Positions 8,448 to 17,571 of a stretch of DNA of 49,456 nucleotides are shown one piece after another. Position numbers and translations under genes: made by a program. The DNA comes from Ignavibacteriales bacterium. Lineage in GTDB: Bacteria; Bacteroidota; Ignavibacteria; UBA10030. Below the pieces are notes generated by a model. The model did no database searches and was not told the DNA's origin. It saw only the letters and a list, made by a program, of their open reading frames with translations. Location: NCBI GenBank assembly GCA_026390595.1, contig JAPLFQ010000013.1:1-49456 (forward strand), read 5' to 3'. The first letter of the stretch is position 1, and the number at the start of each line of letters is the position of its first letter.

Positions 8448-8837
8448 TCAATTGCTGAAAATGGTCTTCGTAATTTTTCTGGTCGTGATCGTGGAGGTAA
8501 CTGTCACCGGGCTGGTGCCGTTATTTCCCTTCACGTTGCCAGTACCAATAATTGTCAGACCTGTCGTGCCAGACACGGTTGCCGTGAATGTCCCGGCTAC
8601 AGTTTGCGTGAAGCCTTTGGGCAATTTGAAATTCGTGTATGTCCCCGCACCCCCGGCCTGTCGTTGGGACTTTGTCGCGTACTGTTCGGCAACGGCGTAG
8701 ATTTGCTGCGCCTGCAACGCCAGCTGGTCTCTGTTTTGCTGCATGTTCTGGTCGTCAACCATTCGTAGTCCCACCCTGATCGAAATACCCACGACGATGG
8801 TGGCCAGAATCAATAAAAGCAATTGTTGTTGTCCCAT
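8448..8837 (-). CDS. pilin-like membrane-anchored protein
   Basis: 129 residues. The N-terminus is MGQQQLLLLILATIVVGISI, a single hydrophobic helix with almost no leader, followed by an amphipathic helix containing a QAQQIYAVAEQY stretch and then a small T/G/V-rich beta domain. The organisation (helix plus beta domain) is that of a type IV pilin or pseudopilin, but the usual prepilin cleavage site (G/FTLIE with a glutamate at +5) is missing. Cleavage after the glycine at position 2 would leave QQQ. Position two genes ahead of the CheY-zinc ribbon-PilB string supports a pilus role. No close family is recognised with certainty; an alternative is a simple membrane-anchored periplasmic protein. 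Confidence 0.75.
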   Translation of the reverse strand: MGQQQLLLLILATIVVGISIRVGLRMVDDQNMQQNRDQLALQAQQIYAVAEQYATKSQRQAGGAGTYTNFKLPKGFTQTVAGTFTATVSGTTGLTIIGTGNVKGNNGTSPVTVTSTITTRKITKTIFSN

Positions 8838-8877
8838 GGTTCTTCTCCAGGTTGTTTTGTGACCTCAGACGGTTGTT

Positions 8878-9318
8878 TTAATTGATTTTCATCCCAACGC
8901 TGTCGATGCCGCCAAGCAATGCGTGAGAGTTGTCTCCCCTGATCGAGATGACAGCCTGCGCCGCTCCGCTCTTCTCGGCACAATAGGAGCCCAGAAACGC
9001 TATGATCGTGGTCTTCTCATCATGCGATATTTCTTTCCAAACGGCCTCGTCGACCACGACCGTGGCAGAAGCGTTGTCGATCGACTTCACGAACCCATCA
9101 TGCTTCCACGCCGCTACAGTCCCTTCCTGATCGCGGAGATCCAACGGCAGACGGGCTCCCTTTTCGCGCGTAACCAAATCAACGGCAAAAACGATGAGTG
9201 CCAGGACTGTCACAATCCCGGCGATACGGAGAACCTTCTTGTTGCGAGTCTGGCTCACTTTTCCCCGCTCAGCCGTTTCCGCCATCTTCTGCTTCTGTTC
9301 TTCTTCTGACCAGCCCAT
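8878..9318 (-). CDS. single-TM periplasmic protein of unknown function in pilus cluster
   Basis: 146 residues. A charged cytoplasmic N-terminus (WSEEEQKQKMAETAERGK) is followed by one transmembrane helix (about residues 29-49, IAGIVTVLALIVFAVDLV) and a soluble C-terminal domain of about 95 residues with one cysteine. The start at 9316-9318 is preceded by AGGAGG 7 bases upstream, a strong ribosome-binding site and probably the first gene of the pilus-type operon that continues to 5953. The gap to the pilin-like gene is 40 bases. No family is recognised. Confidence 0.8.
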   Translation of the reverse strand: MGWSEEEQKQKMAETAERGKVSQTRNKKVLRIAGIVTVLALIVFAVDLVTREKGARLPLDLRDQEGTVAAWKHDGFVKSIDNASATVVVDEAVWKEISHDEKTTIIAFLGSYCAEKSGAAQAVISIRGDNSHALLGGIDSVGMKIN

Positions 9319-9438
9319 ACGCACCTCCTGTGTGTTGTAGAATAGTTAGCCTGCTTATGTGACGCATTCTCCCGTTATTATGATGAAGGTTCTCTTCTTG
9401 ATTGCAGTGTGTACCCTGTATTCATCCTTACCAAATCC

Positions 9439-9819
9439 TCACAGTCTGGAATGGGAAAAGGTCTCTGCCAGAGCCTCTATGACATCGATCGCTTTCTCAA
9501 ACTCCCTCGACTTATCAAAAAAATAGTCTGCCCCGAGCTTTTTGCATTCTTCACGATGCCTGCTTGTCGCATAGTTCGTCAGAACCATTACCAGTGGGTG
9601 CGATGCGAGCCCTTTGATGAGAGGCAGGACTTCGAAACCACTGGCGACCGGCATTTTCAAGTCGAGAATGACGAGATCGGGTTTTGATTCGGGGATACGA
9701 CGTAGCGCCTCTGCACCGTCGGCCGCTTCACCGACGACCTCAGCATTCTTCAATTCTGAGACCATTCGAACGATGCGTTCACGTATTGCCGAGGAATCAT
9801 CTGCTACAAACAGTTTCAT
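9439..9819 (-). CDS. CheY-like single-domain response regulator
   Basis: 126 residues of receiver domain only: FVADDS acidic pair, phosphoacceptor in VILDLKMPVASG, threonine in VLTNYA and lysine in FFDKSRE. It resembles the receivers of LytR/CheB-like proteins more than the CheY at 7985. It stands alone between the pilus operon (120-base gap downstream) and repeat block 4 upstream. Its partner cannot be told from sequence; the nearby PAS kinases are candidates. Confidence 0.88.
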   Translation of the reverse strand: MKLFVADDSSAIRERIVRMVSELKNAEVVGEAADGAEALRRIPESKPDLVILDLKMPVASGFEVLPLIKGLASHPLVMVLTNYATSRHREECKKLGADYFFDKSREFEKAIDVIEALAETFSHSRL

Positions 9820-10057
9820 TTTTCTTCACCAGGCCTCTCTGCCATTGTGCTGGCGGTGAAGGATACTCATGTCGCGTTCGATTCGGTATCGGACAATTCC
9901 TGATAAGTAGTAGGATTGTTTGCGATGTTCGTAACCGGGTCACTTTTGGGAAAGCTGCAGGAAGGCAATGGTGGCGGGACATCGGGGGATTTCAGCAAAG
10001 GAATATTCGATAATAAATGCGGGGAGTAGATTGGGCGAGGGGCGAGTTCGACTGAGT
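9820..10057. other. intergenic stretch, no gene seen
   Basis: These 238 bases lie upstream of the CheY-like gene and before repeat block 4. I see no ORF with coding character, no hairpin terminator and no convincing promoter. A promoter for the minus-strand gene at 9819 is expected here. Confidence 0.5.
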
Positions 10058-10164
10058 CAGAAGTCCGTCAACAAGTAAGAAGTCCATCGACAGGCAAGAA
10101 GTCCGTCTTCTCACCCAGTGTAGCGAAGTAAGAAGACGGACTTCTACACGTGACGGACTTCTAC
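10058..10164. repeat. intergenic palindromic repeat block 4 (AGAAGTCCG family)
   Basis: Three direct units (CAGAAGTCCGTC at 10058, AAGAAGTCCATC at 10077 and AAGAAGTCCGTCTTCT at 10096) are followed by two inverted ones (AGAAGACGGACTTCTAC at 10131 and GACGGACTTCTAC at 10152). The three-direct/two-inverted layout is the same as block 1. It lies 8 bases beyond the stop of the NarL-type regulator. Confidence 0.88.
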
Positions 10165-10172
10165 CAGAACCT

Positions 10173-10805
10173 TCACTCCACCAGCTTGTTCTCAATCGCG
10201 TACCGCATCAACTCGGCGTTCGTGTGCAAGTTCATCTTGTCCAGGATATGCGTCCTGTGTGTGTTCACAGTGCTGACACTCAGGTTCAATTGAGCCGCGA
10301 TATCCGATATTGCTTTCCCCGCTGCGATCAACTGGAGGATCTGGAACTCCCGATCTGAGAGCGCTTCGTGCATCATCAACGGCACTTTCCCACGCACTTT
10401 TTCAAGAAGATTTTCCGACAAATTCTGACTCACATACTTGTGTCCCCCTTTTATCTGGCGGATTGCAGTCGCGAGCTCTGTAGCAGCGCCTTCCTTCGAA
10501 AGGTACCCATCTGCCCCCGCTTTGACCGCCCTCAGCGCAAAGCGGTCTTCGGGATACATACTCAGAATGAGAACACAGAGGTGGGGAAGCATATTCTTGA
10601 CTTCTCTCAAAACCTCCATGCCCGGCCTGTCGGGCAGCCCCAGATCCAAAACAAGGATATCGCATTCGGACTCCGCAATCTTGGCGAGAATTTCCGCGGC
10701 AGTTCCCGCTTCTCCAACGACGCACAGGTCCGGTTCCTCTCGGAGGATTTTCTTGAACCCTTCCCGAATAAGGACATGATCATCAGCGATGAAAATTCTT
10801 ATCAT
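10173..10805 (-). CDS. NarL/LuxR-family response regulator
   Basis: 210 residues. The receiver domain (1-120) has IADDH, aspartate in LVLDLGLPDRPG, serine in LILSMYPE and lysine in YLSKEGA. The C-terminal helix-turn-helix of the LuxR/GerE type (about 145-205) carries LSDREFQILQLIAAGK and STVNTHRTHILDK. It binds DNA when phosphorylated. The start overlaps the stop of the ten-PAS kinase by 4 bases (ATGA), so the two are translated together and are almost certainly a two-component pair. Confidence 0.95.
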   Translation of the reverse strand: MIRIFIADDHVLIREGFKKILREEPDLCVVGEAGTAAEILAKIAESECDILVLDLGLPDRPGMEVLREVKNMLPHLCVLILSMYPEDRFALRAVKAGADGYLSKEGAATELATAIRQIKGGHKYVSQNLSENLLEKVRGKVPLMMHEALSDREFQILQLIAAGKAISDIAAQLNLSVSTVNTHRTHILDKMNLHTNAELMRYAIENKLVE

Positions 10806-13800
10806 AAAGCGACACTCCCATTGGTAAGCGATTGTTCGTACGGTATGCGGAGAAGGATTGTCGTCCCCTTCCCCTCAATCCCGCTAATCTCCAGAGTTCC
10901 ACCCAACAGAATCGCCCGCTCACGCATGCCGGTAAGTCCGAAAGACTGGATTCTTTGTTGGGCAGCGGATGAGATTCCTATTCCGTTGTCCACGATTGCG
11001 AGGACCAGACCCCCGCCTTCCTTTCGAAGCTCGACTTCGACACTCGTGGCCTTGGCATGCCGCGCCACGTTTGTGATGGCTTCCTGGAAGATCCTGTAGA
11101 CTGCGATCGCTTTCGTTGCTTCAAGTGCGATCGGGTCAACCGTCGAACTGAATGTGCATGCAATGCCGCTTTTCCGTTGGAATATCTCCGCTTCCCACTC
11201 CAACGTCGGGATAATTCCAAGTTGGTCCAGGAGCTCAGGCCTTAGCTCGGACAAGATTTCCCGTATGATCGCGATCGCTCTGTCGATCATATCTTGGGAC
11301 GACTCAATACCTTGAGCGATGACTGAACGTGACGGTACCTTGCTGGTGTCTGTGATTGCCCGGTTCAGCATCGATAAGTCCATTTTGATCGCAGTCAAAG
11401 CTTGCCCAAGCTGATCGTGGAACTCCTGCGCCAAATGCTTTCGCTCTTCTTCACGCACACTCTGCAAGTGTCCGGCGAGGAGGTGAAGCTGCTCTCGCGA
11501 TAGCTTCAGACGCTCCTCACCGAGCTTGCGATCGGTGATGTCGCTGAAGAACGCGGCAAATCTGTTGCCGCCCAGGGCGCTAGCGTATACATCAAACCAC
11601 CGATGGAGCGAAGCATTGTACTCCTCGAAGTGTATCGGCTCACGAGTTCGGACAAGCTTGCCATAGCGGTCCAGCCACGCCTGCTCAACGATTGGTAGTA
11701 TCTCCCTGATGCGTTTACCAACCACCTGTTCTCTGCGAAGGCCCGAGTGCTTCTCGTAGGCAGGATTCACATCGAGGATGATGTTGTCGACCGGACGGCC
11801 CTCCGCGTCGAAAACCATTTCGCAGAGCTGAATTCCCCCGCCCATCCATTCGAATAGACCGCGGAACTTGGCCTCACTTTCACGAAGGTTTTCTTCCGCC
11901 TGCTTGCGCTCAGTAATGTCGCGTGCCAAACCGCGAACTGTCGGCACCGTTACACCTACGGTGCGCAGCGTGTTGAAATATTCCCATATGCGTTTTTCCC
12001 CGCTTTTGGTGATCACCGGAAGCAGACCGCTGGCGCTGCCAGTGGCTCGCATTCGAGCCAGGTAACCCTTGAACATCCTCCGACCTTCAGGAGCCAGGAA
12101 TTTCAGCAAGTTCTTGCCCACCATCTCCTCTTCCGTGAATCCGCTAAGCCTGGTGGCAGCCGGATTTACCGAGAGCAGATTTCCTTCTAAGTCATGTATG
12201 CAAATGAGATCGAGGCTGTTTTCTACCAGGTCTCTGTAACGCTCTTCACTTTCACGCATAGCATCTGTCGCCAGCTTGCGCTCGGTGATATCCTGGGCCA
12301 GGATGGCGATATTTCCAGCCATCGGTACAACGACGATCCGGAATGAGGTCGGTGTTGGCATGCTTTCGCCAGAGTAGTCGGCCTCAAAGATGCGGGTCTC
12401 CCTTGATTCCGCGACCTGCTGATAGGTTCTCAGTATAGGCGTGCCGCGGTGGCCGGGGAACAGCTCCAGCAGTCGCTTGCCCACCACTGCTTGCGGATCC
12501 GTGCCGTTCAACCGCGCAACCGCAGCATTCTCATAAATCCAGGTGAAATCGACGACTCGCCCCTGGGCATCGAGTACTGGTTGAAGGATTGTGAACCCAT
12601 CGGGGGACATATCCTGCGCAATACGGAATTGCTCCTGGCTCGCCCGCAGCGCCACTTCGGCACGCTGGTGCTCGGTGATGTCGCGAAAAACACTCAGCAA
12701 CAATTCCGGATGACCGGGGATAGAGAGCACCGCGTTGGACATTTCCAGGAAGAGTTGATCGCCACTCCAGATCGTGACTTCCGCTTCCAGGAACGACGCG
12801 ATTGTGCGATCCCGGAACGCTTCACGATATTGCTCCACTATTTTTTCATTCAGTATTGGAAGGTACGTCTCCGCCAGCGAACGCCCGACCAGTTCTTCGC
12901 TCCCTTTCTTAAACAATTGGCAAAACGATTGATTCACCATCACGATGTTTCCCTCTGCGTCAGTGAGCCGCATGCCGTCGAGTGCATGCTCCCACACGGT
13001 TCTGAATCTCGCTTCCGATTGGCTGAGATTCTCCAGCACGCGGTGCAATTGTGTTATGTCCCTGTTCACAACAATCAACCCGAAGACGCGATCGTCACTA
13101 TCGCGCAGAGGCGTTTTCGTGGAGAGAAAGGCTCGCACGAGCTCACCGGTCGCTTCATCTCGCTTCAGTTCAGGTAAATCGTTGACGAGAGCTTCACCGC
13201 TCGTCAACACGCGAATGTCTTTCTCCCTCGCATCAGAGACAAAGCGTTCAGGAACGAGGTCTTCATCCCGCAGGCCTACCACCTCGTCCATCGTGTGCTT
13301 TCCCAATGCGAGCAAGCAGCCCTTATTGGCAAGGACGAATCTCCTCTCCAGGTCCTTAACCACGATCTCATCGGGAATAGCATCGATGATCGACCGCAAC
13401 AGGTTGCGTTCTTCTTCAATGAGCCGTTCCGCCTGCTTGCGCTCGGTGATATTTTGAACAGAGCCAAAGATTCTGAGCTTACCCGCAACCGAAGGGTCAG
13501 AAACACATTTCATCTTGTTGCTGATCCATAACACTCTGCCATCCTTCGCCACAATCCTGAATTCTTGATTAAGAGATTCTCCTTCGTGCAAGCCGTTGAA
13601 TTGATCAATAATGGTTTGGCGATCACCCTCGTGAGCTGTAAACAACCAACACTTCTGTTCTCTGAGTTCTTTTTCGTTATAACCGGTTATGGAGTAGAAT
13701 GCATCAGTGATCCAATCAACCCAATAGCTTTTTTCACCGGAGTGTACACAAGAATATGAAAAGTCAGAACTCAATTGTGATAATGTCTTGAAGCGGGCCT

Positions 13801-15898
13801 CTGAAACTCTCAATGCATCCTCCGTACGCCTGCGCTCGGTGATGTCGCGGGCTGAAGTGTGCATGTAGAGCTTTCCATCAATCGAAATACACTTGTTGCT
13901 AAACTCCGTGTCTATCTTTATTCCTTCAGTTCGCAGTATCTTCGCTCCGCTGACGATTTCTTCTCCGGCAAATATTCGTTGATGAAAAGTCTTGTATGCA
14001 TCCAGATCAGGATCTTCATGAAGATCGGCAATCCGCATGGTAAGCAATTGTTCACGCGAGTATCCCGTGAGGTCAGATGCAGCTTTGTTGACCGCAACAA
14101 ATCGGGAATCCTGATCTGAGATGAACACAGAGTCGCGTGAACCCTCAAAGATCGCATCCTGCCATTCGAGCGCTCGTTTGAGGTTGTCTTCCGTTCGCTT
14201 GCGCTCGGTAATATCCAGAGCGATCCCGACCATCCCTATGACATTCTCGTCGTTGTCTTTGACAACGGATGAGGAGAGGTAGACAGGGAATTCATTTCCG
14301 TCTTTTCGCCGGTTCATCAACTCGCCTTGCCATCCCCTGGCGAGCGTCGCTTCGTGGATGTCCGCGGCCGTTGGAGCTCCATCGGATGGACGCAAGAATT
14401 GAATGGTCTTTCCAAGAACCTCGCTTTCCTGATATCCATACGATTCGAGGAAGCTGTCATTTACAAAAATGAGCCGCCCCTCGGTGTCGGTGACCGTGAC
14501 GCACTCTGATACGCTCTTGATCGTGTGGGCCAAGAGGTGAATCTTTTCCTCAGCACGCTTTCGCTCTGTGATGTCGCGGGCAACCGCAAAAAGAACACCA
14601 TCATCAGCTGGAGCCGCATGCCACTCCAGCACCTTGTAAGTACCGTCCTTGCACCGATAGCGATTTTCAAAATTGACAGTCGATTGTCCGGCAAGTTGCC
14701 TCTCCACTTCAACCATCGTTGATTCCCGATCATCCGGATGCATCAAATCGACATATGAGGTTGCCAGTAGCTGCTCCTGGGAAAACCCCAGGGTCTTTAC
14801 AAAAGCTCGGTTCACATTTAGGAAATGGCCATCAGGACTTGCTGTGCAAATCATGTCAGGGACGAGGTCAAGTGTACGCTTGAGTTCATCTGTTGTTTTG
14901 GCAAGCGCCCCTTCCACCCGCTTGCGCTCGGTGATGTCTTTATCCACGCCGCGGTAACCTTTGAGATTTCCATCTATGTCCACTATGGGCACACCATTGG
15001 TCACGAGACAGATTCTTTCGCCCTTCGTCCCGACATTCCAATTCTCAAGGTCCTTTATGGGCGCCTTGTGTGCCGCGATGTCAGAAAATATTGACGCTAC
15101 TCTCTTCGCTTCATCCGGTGGCATGAAATCGAATAGTGTCTTTCCGATAACATTTTCACGGGAGGGCCCAAATAGGTCAAAGCCCTTTTGCGAACTGTAG
15201 GTATAGACGCCGTTCTGATCCACCTCCCACACCCAATCAGCCGAGCTGAATATAATATCCCTCAGTCGCTCTTCGCTGATGCGGAGTTCTGCTTCTGCTT
15301 TCTTACGTTCTTCAAGTTCCCGCGCGACGCGCCCGGCAGACGTGTCAATGCGGTTGACGGCGATTCCGGTAAACGCTGCGGTGATTGAAAGGTAAATTGA
15401 GAAATCGGCGAAGACGTTTACTTGTGAATATGTCACCGCAGGTGCGGGCAGCAGATTATGCAACGAAAGATACACTATGAGTCCGCCTGCGAGGAGACTG
15501 CTAACCGTCACGGTGATGGCGCCCCGTAAGCCAAGCACCAGGCCGGCGAAAACGACGAGCGCTACATTCCCGGCGAAGGAACCCGACGTGATTCCTCCTT
15601 CTGTGAAGGTTCCTACTGTAAAGATGAGCCAAAGAGTGGAAGCTGTCAGAATACTGGAGAGATTGAGATGGCCATGGCGGAGGAGAAACATCCCGATGAC
15701 GGTGCATAACATCGCTGAGGCGATGAATATATTCTGTCCGGCGATGATTGAAGCGGGCGCGACAAGATAGAAGAACACGGCAACAAATACGCAGAGAAAG
15801 CAAACGTGAAGTATTTCCGCGCGTCGTTGTTGTTGTTCGTTGTTCCACGTGCCGGGAGTCCTTAAAACCGTCCGTAGCTGTTCCCAAAGAGTCTTCAT
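10802..15898 (-). CDS. giant NarX/DesK-type histidine kinase with ten PAS domains
   Basis: 1698 residues. A hydrophobic N-terminal region of about six or seven helices (25-185) is followed by ten consecutive PAS repeats of about 120 residues each, from about 205 to 1475. Nine of the ten close with an ITER/ITEH/ITDR-type linker; the sixth closes with ITQLHR. The kinase core is of the HisKA_3 type: histidine in LAQEFHDQLGQALTAIK near residue 1495, then an ATPase domain with AIVDNGIGIS and GLTGMRERA. It autophosphorylates and passes phosphate to the coupled NarL-type regulator. The PAS array probably integrates several small-molecule or redox cues. The start overlaps the preceding small ORF by 4 bases. 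The domain count is by eye from the recurring linker motifs and could be off by one. Confidence 0.93.
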   Translation of the reverse strand: MKTLWEQLRTVLRTPGTWNNEQQQRRAEILHVCFLCVFVAVFFYLVAPASIIAGQNIFIASAMLCTVIGMFLLRHGHLNLSSILTASTLWLIFTVGTFTEGGITSGSFAGNVALVVFAGLVLGLRGAITVTVSSLLAGGLIVYLSLHNLLPAPAVTYSQVNVFADFSIYLSITAAFTGIAVNRIDTSAGRVARELEERKKAEAELRISEERLRDIIFSSADWVWEVDQNGVYTYSSQKGFDLFGPSRENVIGKTLFDFMPPDEAKRVASIFSDIAAHKAPIKDLENWNVGTKGERICLVTNGVPIVDIDGNLKGYRGVDKDITERKRVEGALAKTTDELKRTLDLVPDMICTASPDGHFLNVNRAFVKTLGFSQEQLLATSYVDLMHPDDRESTMVEVERQLAGQSTVNFENRYRCKDGTYKVLEWHAAPADDGVLFAVARDITERKRAEEKIHLLAHTIKSVSECVTVTDTEGRLIFVNDSFLESYGYQESEVLGKTIQFLRPSDGAPTAADIHEATLARGWQGELMNRRKDGNEFPVYLSSSVVKDNDENVIGMVGIALDITERKRTEDNLKRALEWQDAIFEGSRDSVFISDQDSRFVAVNKAASDLTGYSREQLLTMRIADLHEDPDLDAYKTFHQRIFAGEEIVSGAKILRTEGIKIDTEFSNKCISIDGKLYMHTSARDITERRRTEDALRVSEARFKTLSQLSSDFSYSCVHSGEKSYWVDWITDAFYSITGYNEKELREQKCWLFTAHEGDRQTIIDQFNGLHEGESLNQEFRIVAKDGRVLWISNKMKCVSDPSVAGKLRIFGSVQNITERKQAERLIEEERNLLRSIIDAIPDEIVVKDLERRFVLANKGCLLALGKHTMDEVVGLRDEDLVPERFVSDAREKDIRVLTSGEALVNDLPELKRDEATGELVRAFLSTKTPLRDSDDRVFGLIVVNRDITQLHRVLENLSQSEARFRTVWEHALDGMRLTDAEGNIVMVNQSFCQLFKKGSEELVGRSLAETYLPILNEKIVEQYREAFRDRTIASFLEAEVTIWSGDQLFLEMSNAVLSIPGHPELLLSVFRDITEHQRAEVALRASQEQFRIAQDMSPDGFTILQPVLDAQGRVVDFTWIYENAAVARLNGTDPQAVVGKRLLELFPGHRGTPILRTYQQVAESRETRIFEADYSGESMPTPTSFRIVVVPMAGNIAILAQDITERKLATDAMRESEERYRDLVENSLDLICIHDLEGNLLSVNPAATRLSGFTEEEMVGKNLLKFLAPEGRRMFKGYLARMRATGSASGLLPVITKSGEKRIWEYFNTLRTVGVTVPTVRGLARDITERKQAEENLRESEAKFRGLFEWMGGGIQLCEMVFDAEGRPVDNIILDVNPAYEKHSGLRREQVVGKRIREILPIVEQAWLDRYGKLVRTREPIHFEEYNASLHRWFDVYASALGGNRFAAFFSDITDRKLGEERLKLSREQLHLLAGHLQSVREEERKHLAQEFHDQLGQALTAIKMDLSMLNRAITDTSKVPSRSVIAQGIESSQDMIDRAIAIIREILSELRPELLDQLGIIPTLEWEAEIFQRKSGIACTFSSTVDPIALEATKAIAVYRIFQEAITNVARHAKATSVEVELRKEGGGLVLAIVDNGIGISSAAQQRIQSFGLTGMRERAILLGGTLEISGIEGKGTTILLRIPYEQSLTNGSVAL

Positions 15899-16359
15899 TT
15901 TATGCCTGTACGGGGATGACAGTGTGGAGAGGAGCTTGAGCCGTCCTGTGAAACAATCCTGGAATTGTCGGAGGTTAGGAGCCCGCCGGCATCCAGGATT
16001 GCGACTCCAACGGCATCGCGATCCGGCGAGACCAAATTAGCCTGTTCGGCAATACTGGTGACACCCTCCTCGGGGGTGGTAGACCCCAGCAGCTTTGCGA
16101 GAGCGGGGTTAACATCAAGAAATTTCATTTCAAAGGAGGAATGGAAGATGCCAGGAGAGGCATTGCAGTGAGAATCGCGATATTGGTACTGACTCTCACG
16201 CACGACAGCCGCTGCCTGTTTGCGTTCGGTGACGTCGCGGGAGATGATCTGCACACCACCGACGGTATCATCGTCTGACTGTTCAAGCCTTTTCAGCTCG
16301 GCCTTCAGAGTCCCGAGTTCACGGACTAATTGCGCCTTGGTCTTTCGCTCATCTTGCAT
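15895..16359 (-). CDS. degenerate PAS-domain leader protein
   Basis: 154 residues. The N-terminus (MQDERKTKAQLVRELGTLKA) is the coiled-coil opening typical of PAS sensor kinases. It is followed by a linker IISRDVTERKQAA and a shortened PAS-like stretch around LDVNPALAKLLGS. The C-terminal 50 residues lose PAS character and end in a low-complexity run (DGSSSSPHCHP). The gene looks like the decayed start of a sensor kinase whose reading frame now stops (TGA 15895-15897) in a 4-base overlap with the ten-PAS kinase. It may still act as a translational leader for that gene. It could be a pseudogene. Confidence 0.65.
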   Translation of the reverse strand: MQDERKTKAQLVRELGTLKAELKRLEQSDDDTVGGVQIISRDVTERKQAAAVVRESQYQYRDSHCNASPGIFHSSFEMKFLDVNPALAKLLGSTTPEEGVTSIAEQANLVSPDRDAVGVAILDAGGLLTSDNSRIVSQDGSSSSPHCHPRTGIK

Positions 16360-16778
16360 GAGACACCTTCCGGTTCTCGTTGAATCAATCAGAAATGAAA
16401 TAGTTTGATGCCCGCAGGTTCCATTTTGTCACGCTGGGGGCACCACAAACAAGAAAACCTCTTTCATCACATTCGTGAGTCCGGAGGTCCATCACAATTC
16501 CTCGTTTCTTGAAGCCATCCCCGGCTTCGATATGCGTTCATAGTAAGCCGATTCCAAGCGAGTGTCAAGGAGCCGAGATTTTCCTTCTCTTAACTCTCAA
16601 TTTTGGCCAGTTTCCATCCAACACGAACCATGGTCCTCACGACATAGGAAGCTCTTGGCGGGGTTTTGGAACAACGAAACAAGAGCGGCAGGAAATACAA
16701 GTCTCCACTGCTGTCATCAGGGGTTGTTTCACGTAATAGCACAATAGTCCAAGGCAAGAAAAAAGACCGCATCGCAAC
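16360..16778. other. intergenic region upstream of kinase operon
   Basis: About 420 bases without a credible gene. It contains the minus-strand promoter at 16540-16568, which would give an untranslated leader of about 170 bases before the ATG at 16359. The rest shows no repeat or structured element that I can support. Confidence 0.6.
16540..16568 (-). promoter_or_regulatory. sigma70-type promoter for the PAS kinase/NarL operon
   Basis: On the minus strand TTGACA (16563-16568) is separated by exactly 17 bases from TACTAT (16540-16545). This is a full consensus -35 with a good -10, pointing toward the gene at 16359. The predicted start of transcription is near 16533. Confidence 0.75.
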
Positions 16779-16803
16779 AAAAAAAAGGCGACCGATGGTC
16801 GCC
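16779..16803 (-). terminator. rho-independent terminator after sdhB
   Basis: The perfect hairpin GGCGACC-GAT-GGTCGCC (16787-16803) is followed on the minus strand by a run of eight T (16779-16786). It lies 27 bases past the sdhB stop and ends the sdhCAB message. Being symmetric, it could also work weakly in the other direction. Confidence 0.88.
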
Positions 16804-16830
16804 CTTTTGCTTTCTCTGATGAGAACAGTC

Positions 16831-17571
16831 TCAGGTAAGTTCTGCAAGCAGAAACTCTCTGTTCAAACGGGCGATGTGCGTGACCGAAATCTTCTTCGGA
16901 CACTCCGCTTCGCATGCATAGTTGTTTGAACAGTTTCCGAAACCTTCCTTGTCCATCTGCTCAATCATCTTGAGGACGCGCTCCTTGCGTTCGACCTTCC
17001 CTTGCGGCAACAATGCCAGGTGAGAGACCTTCGCCGCAACGAAGAGCATCGCAGAGGAATTCGGACAGGCCGCCACACACGCGCCGCAACCGATGCATGC
17101 CGCCGCATCCATCGCCTCTTCGGCATCAGGTCTCGGAATCTGTATCGAGTTTGCCTCGGGCACAGCCCCCGTCTTGGATGAAATATACCCGCCGGCCTGG
17201 ATAATCCTGTCGAGCGACGTGCGGTCGACAATCAGGTCCTTGAGGATCGGGAACGACTTGGAGCGCCATGGCTCGGCGACAATCGTCTCCCCGTCCTTGA
17301 ACCCGCGCATCCGCAACTCACAGGTCGCGATGCCCCGGCCCGGACCGTGGGAACGCCCGTTGATCACGAGGCCGCAACTCCCACAAATGCCTTCCCGGCA
17401 ATCGTGGTCGAATGCAACCGGCTCTTCCCCCTTCTTCACCAGGTCGATGTTGAGGATGTCGAGCACCTCCAGGAAAGACGCGTCGGGAAACACGTTCTTG
17501 ACTTCGTACTCAACAAACCTGCCCCGGTCGTCCCGATTCTTCTGGCGCCAAATCTTCAGTTTGAAATCCAT
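16831..17571 (-). CDS. sdhB: succinate dehydrogenase/fumarate reductase iron-sulfur subunit
   Basis: 246 residues. The N-terminal ferredoxin domain binds [2Fe-2S] through CREGICGSC plus a further cysteine in IATCEL. The C-terminal part has the [4Fe-4S] motif [12 protein letters not shown] and the [3Fe-4S]-type motif [12 protein letters not shown]. It passes electrons between the flavoprotein SdhA and the membrane cytochrome SdhC at the inner membrane. Start and sdhA stop overlap by one base (TAATG), so the genes are coupled. A terminator hairpin follows. Direction (succinate oxidation or fumarate reduction) cannot be decided from sequence. Confidence 0.96.
   Translation of the reverse strand: MDFKLKIWRQKNRDDRGRFVEYEVKNVFPDASFLEVLDILNIDLVKKGEEPVAFDHDCREGICGSCGLVINGRSHGPGRGIATCELRMRGFKDGETIVAEPWRSKSFPILKDLIVDRTSLDRIIQAGGYISSKTGAVPEANSIQIPRPDAEEAMDAAACIGCGACVAACPNSSAMLFVAAKVSHLALLPQGKVERKERVLKMIEQMDKEGFGNCSNNYACEAECPKKISVTHIARLNREFLLAELT

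Noticed and set aside
9319-9438. Sigma54 promoter for the pilin operon
   Set aside because: No TGGC-N8-TTGC type element could be found on the minus strand upstream of 9318.
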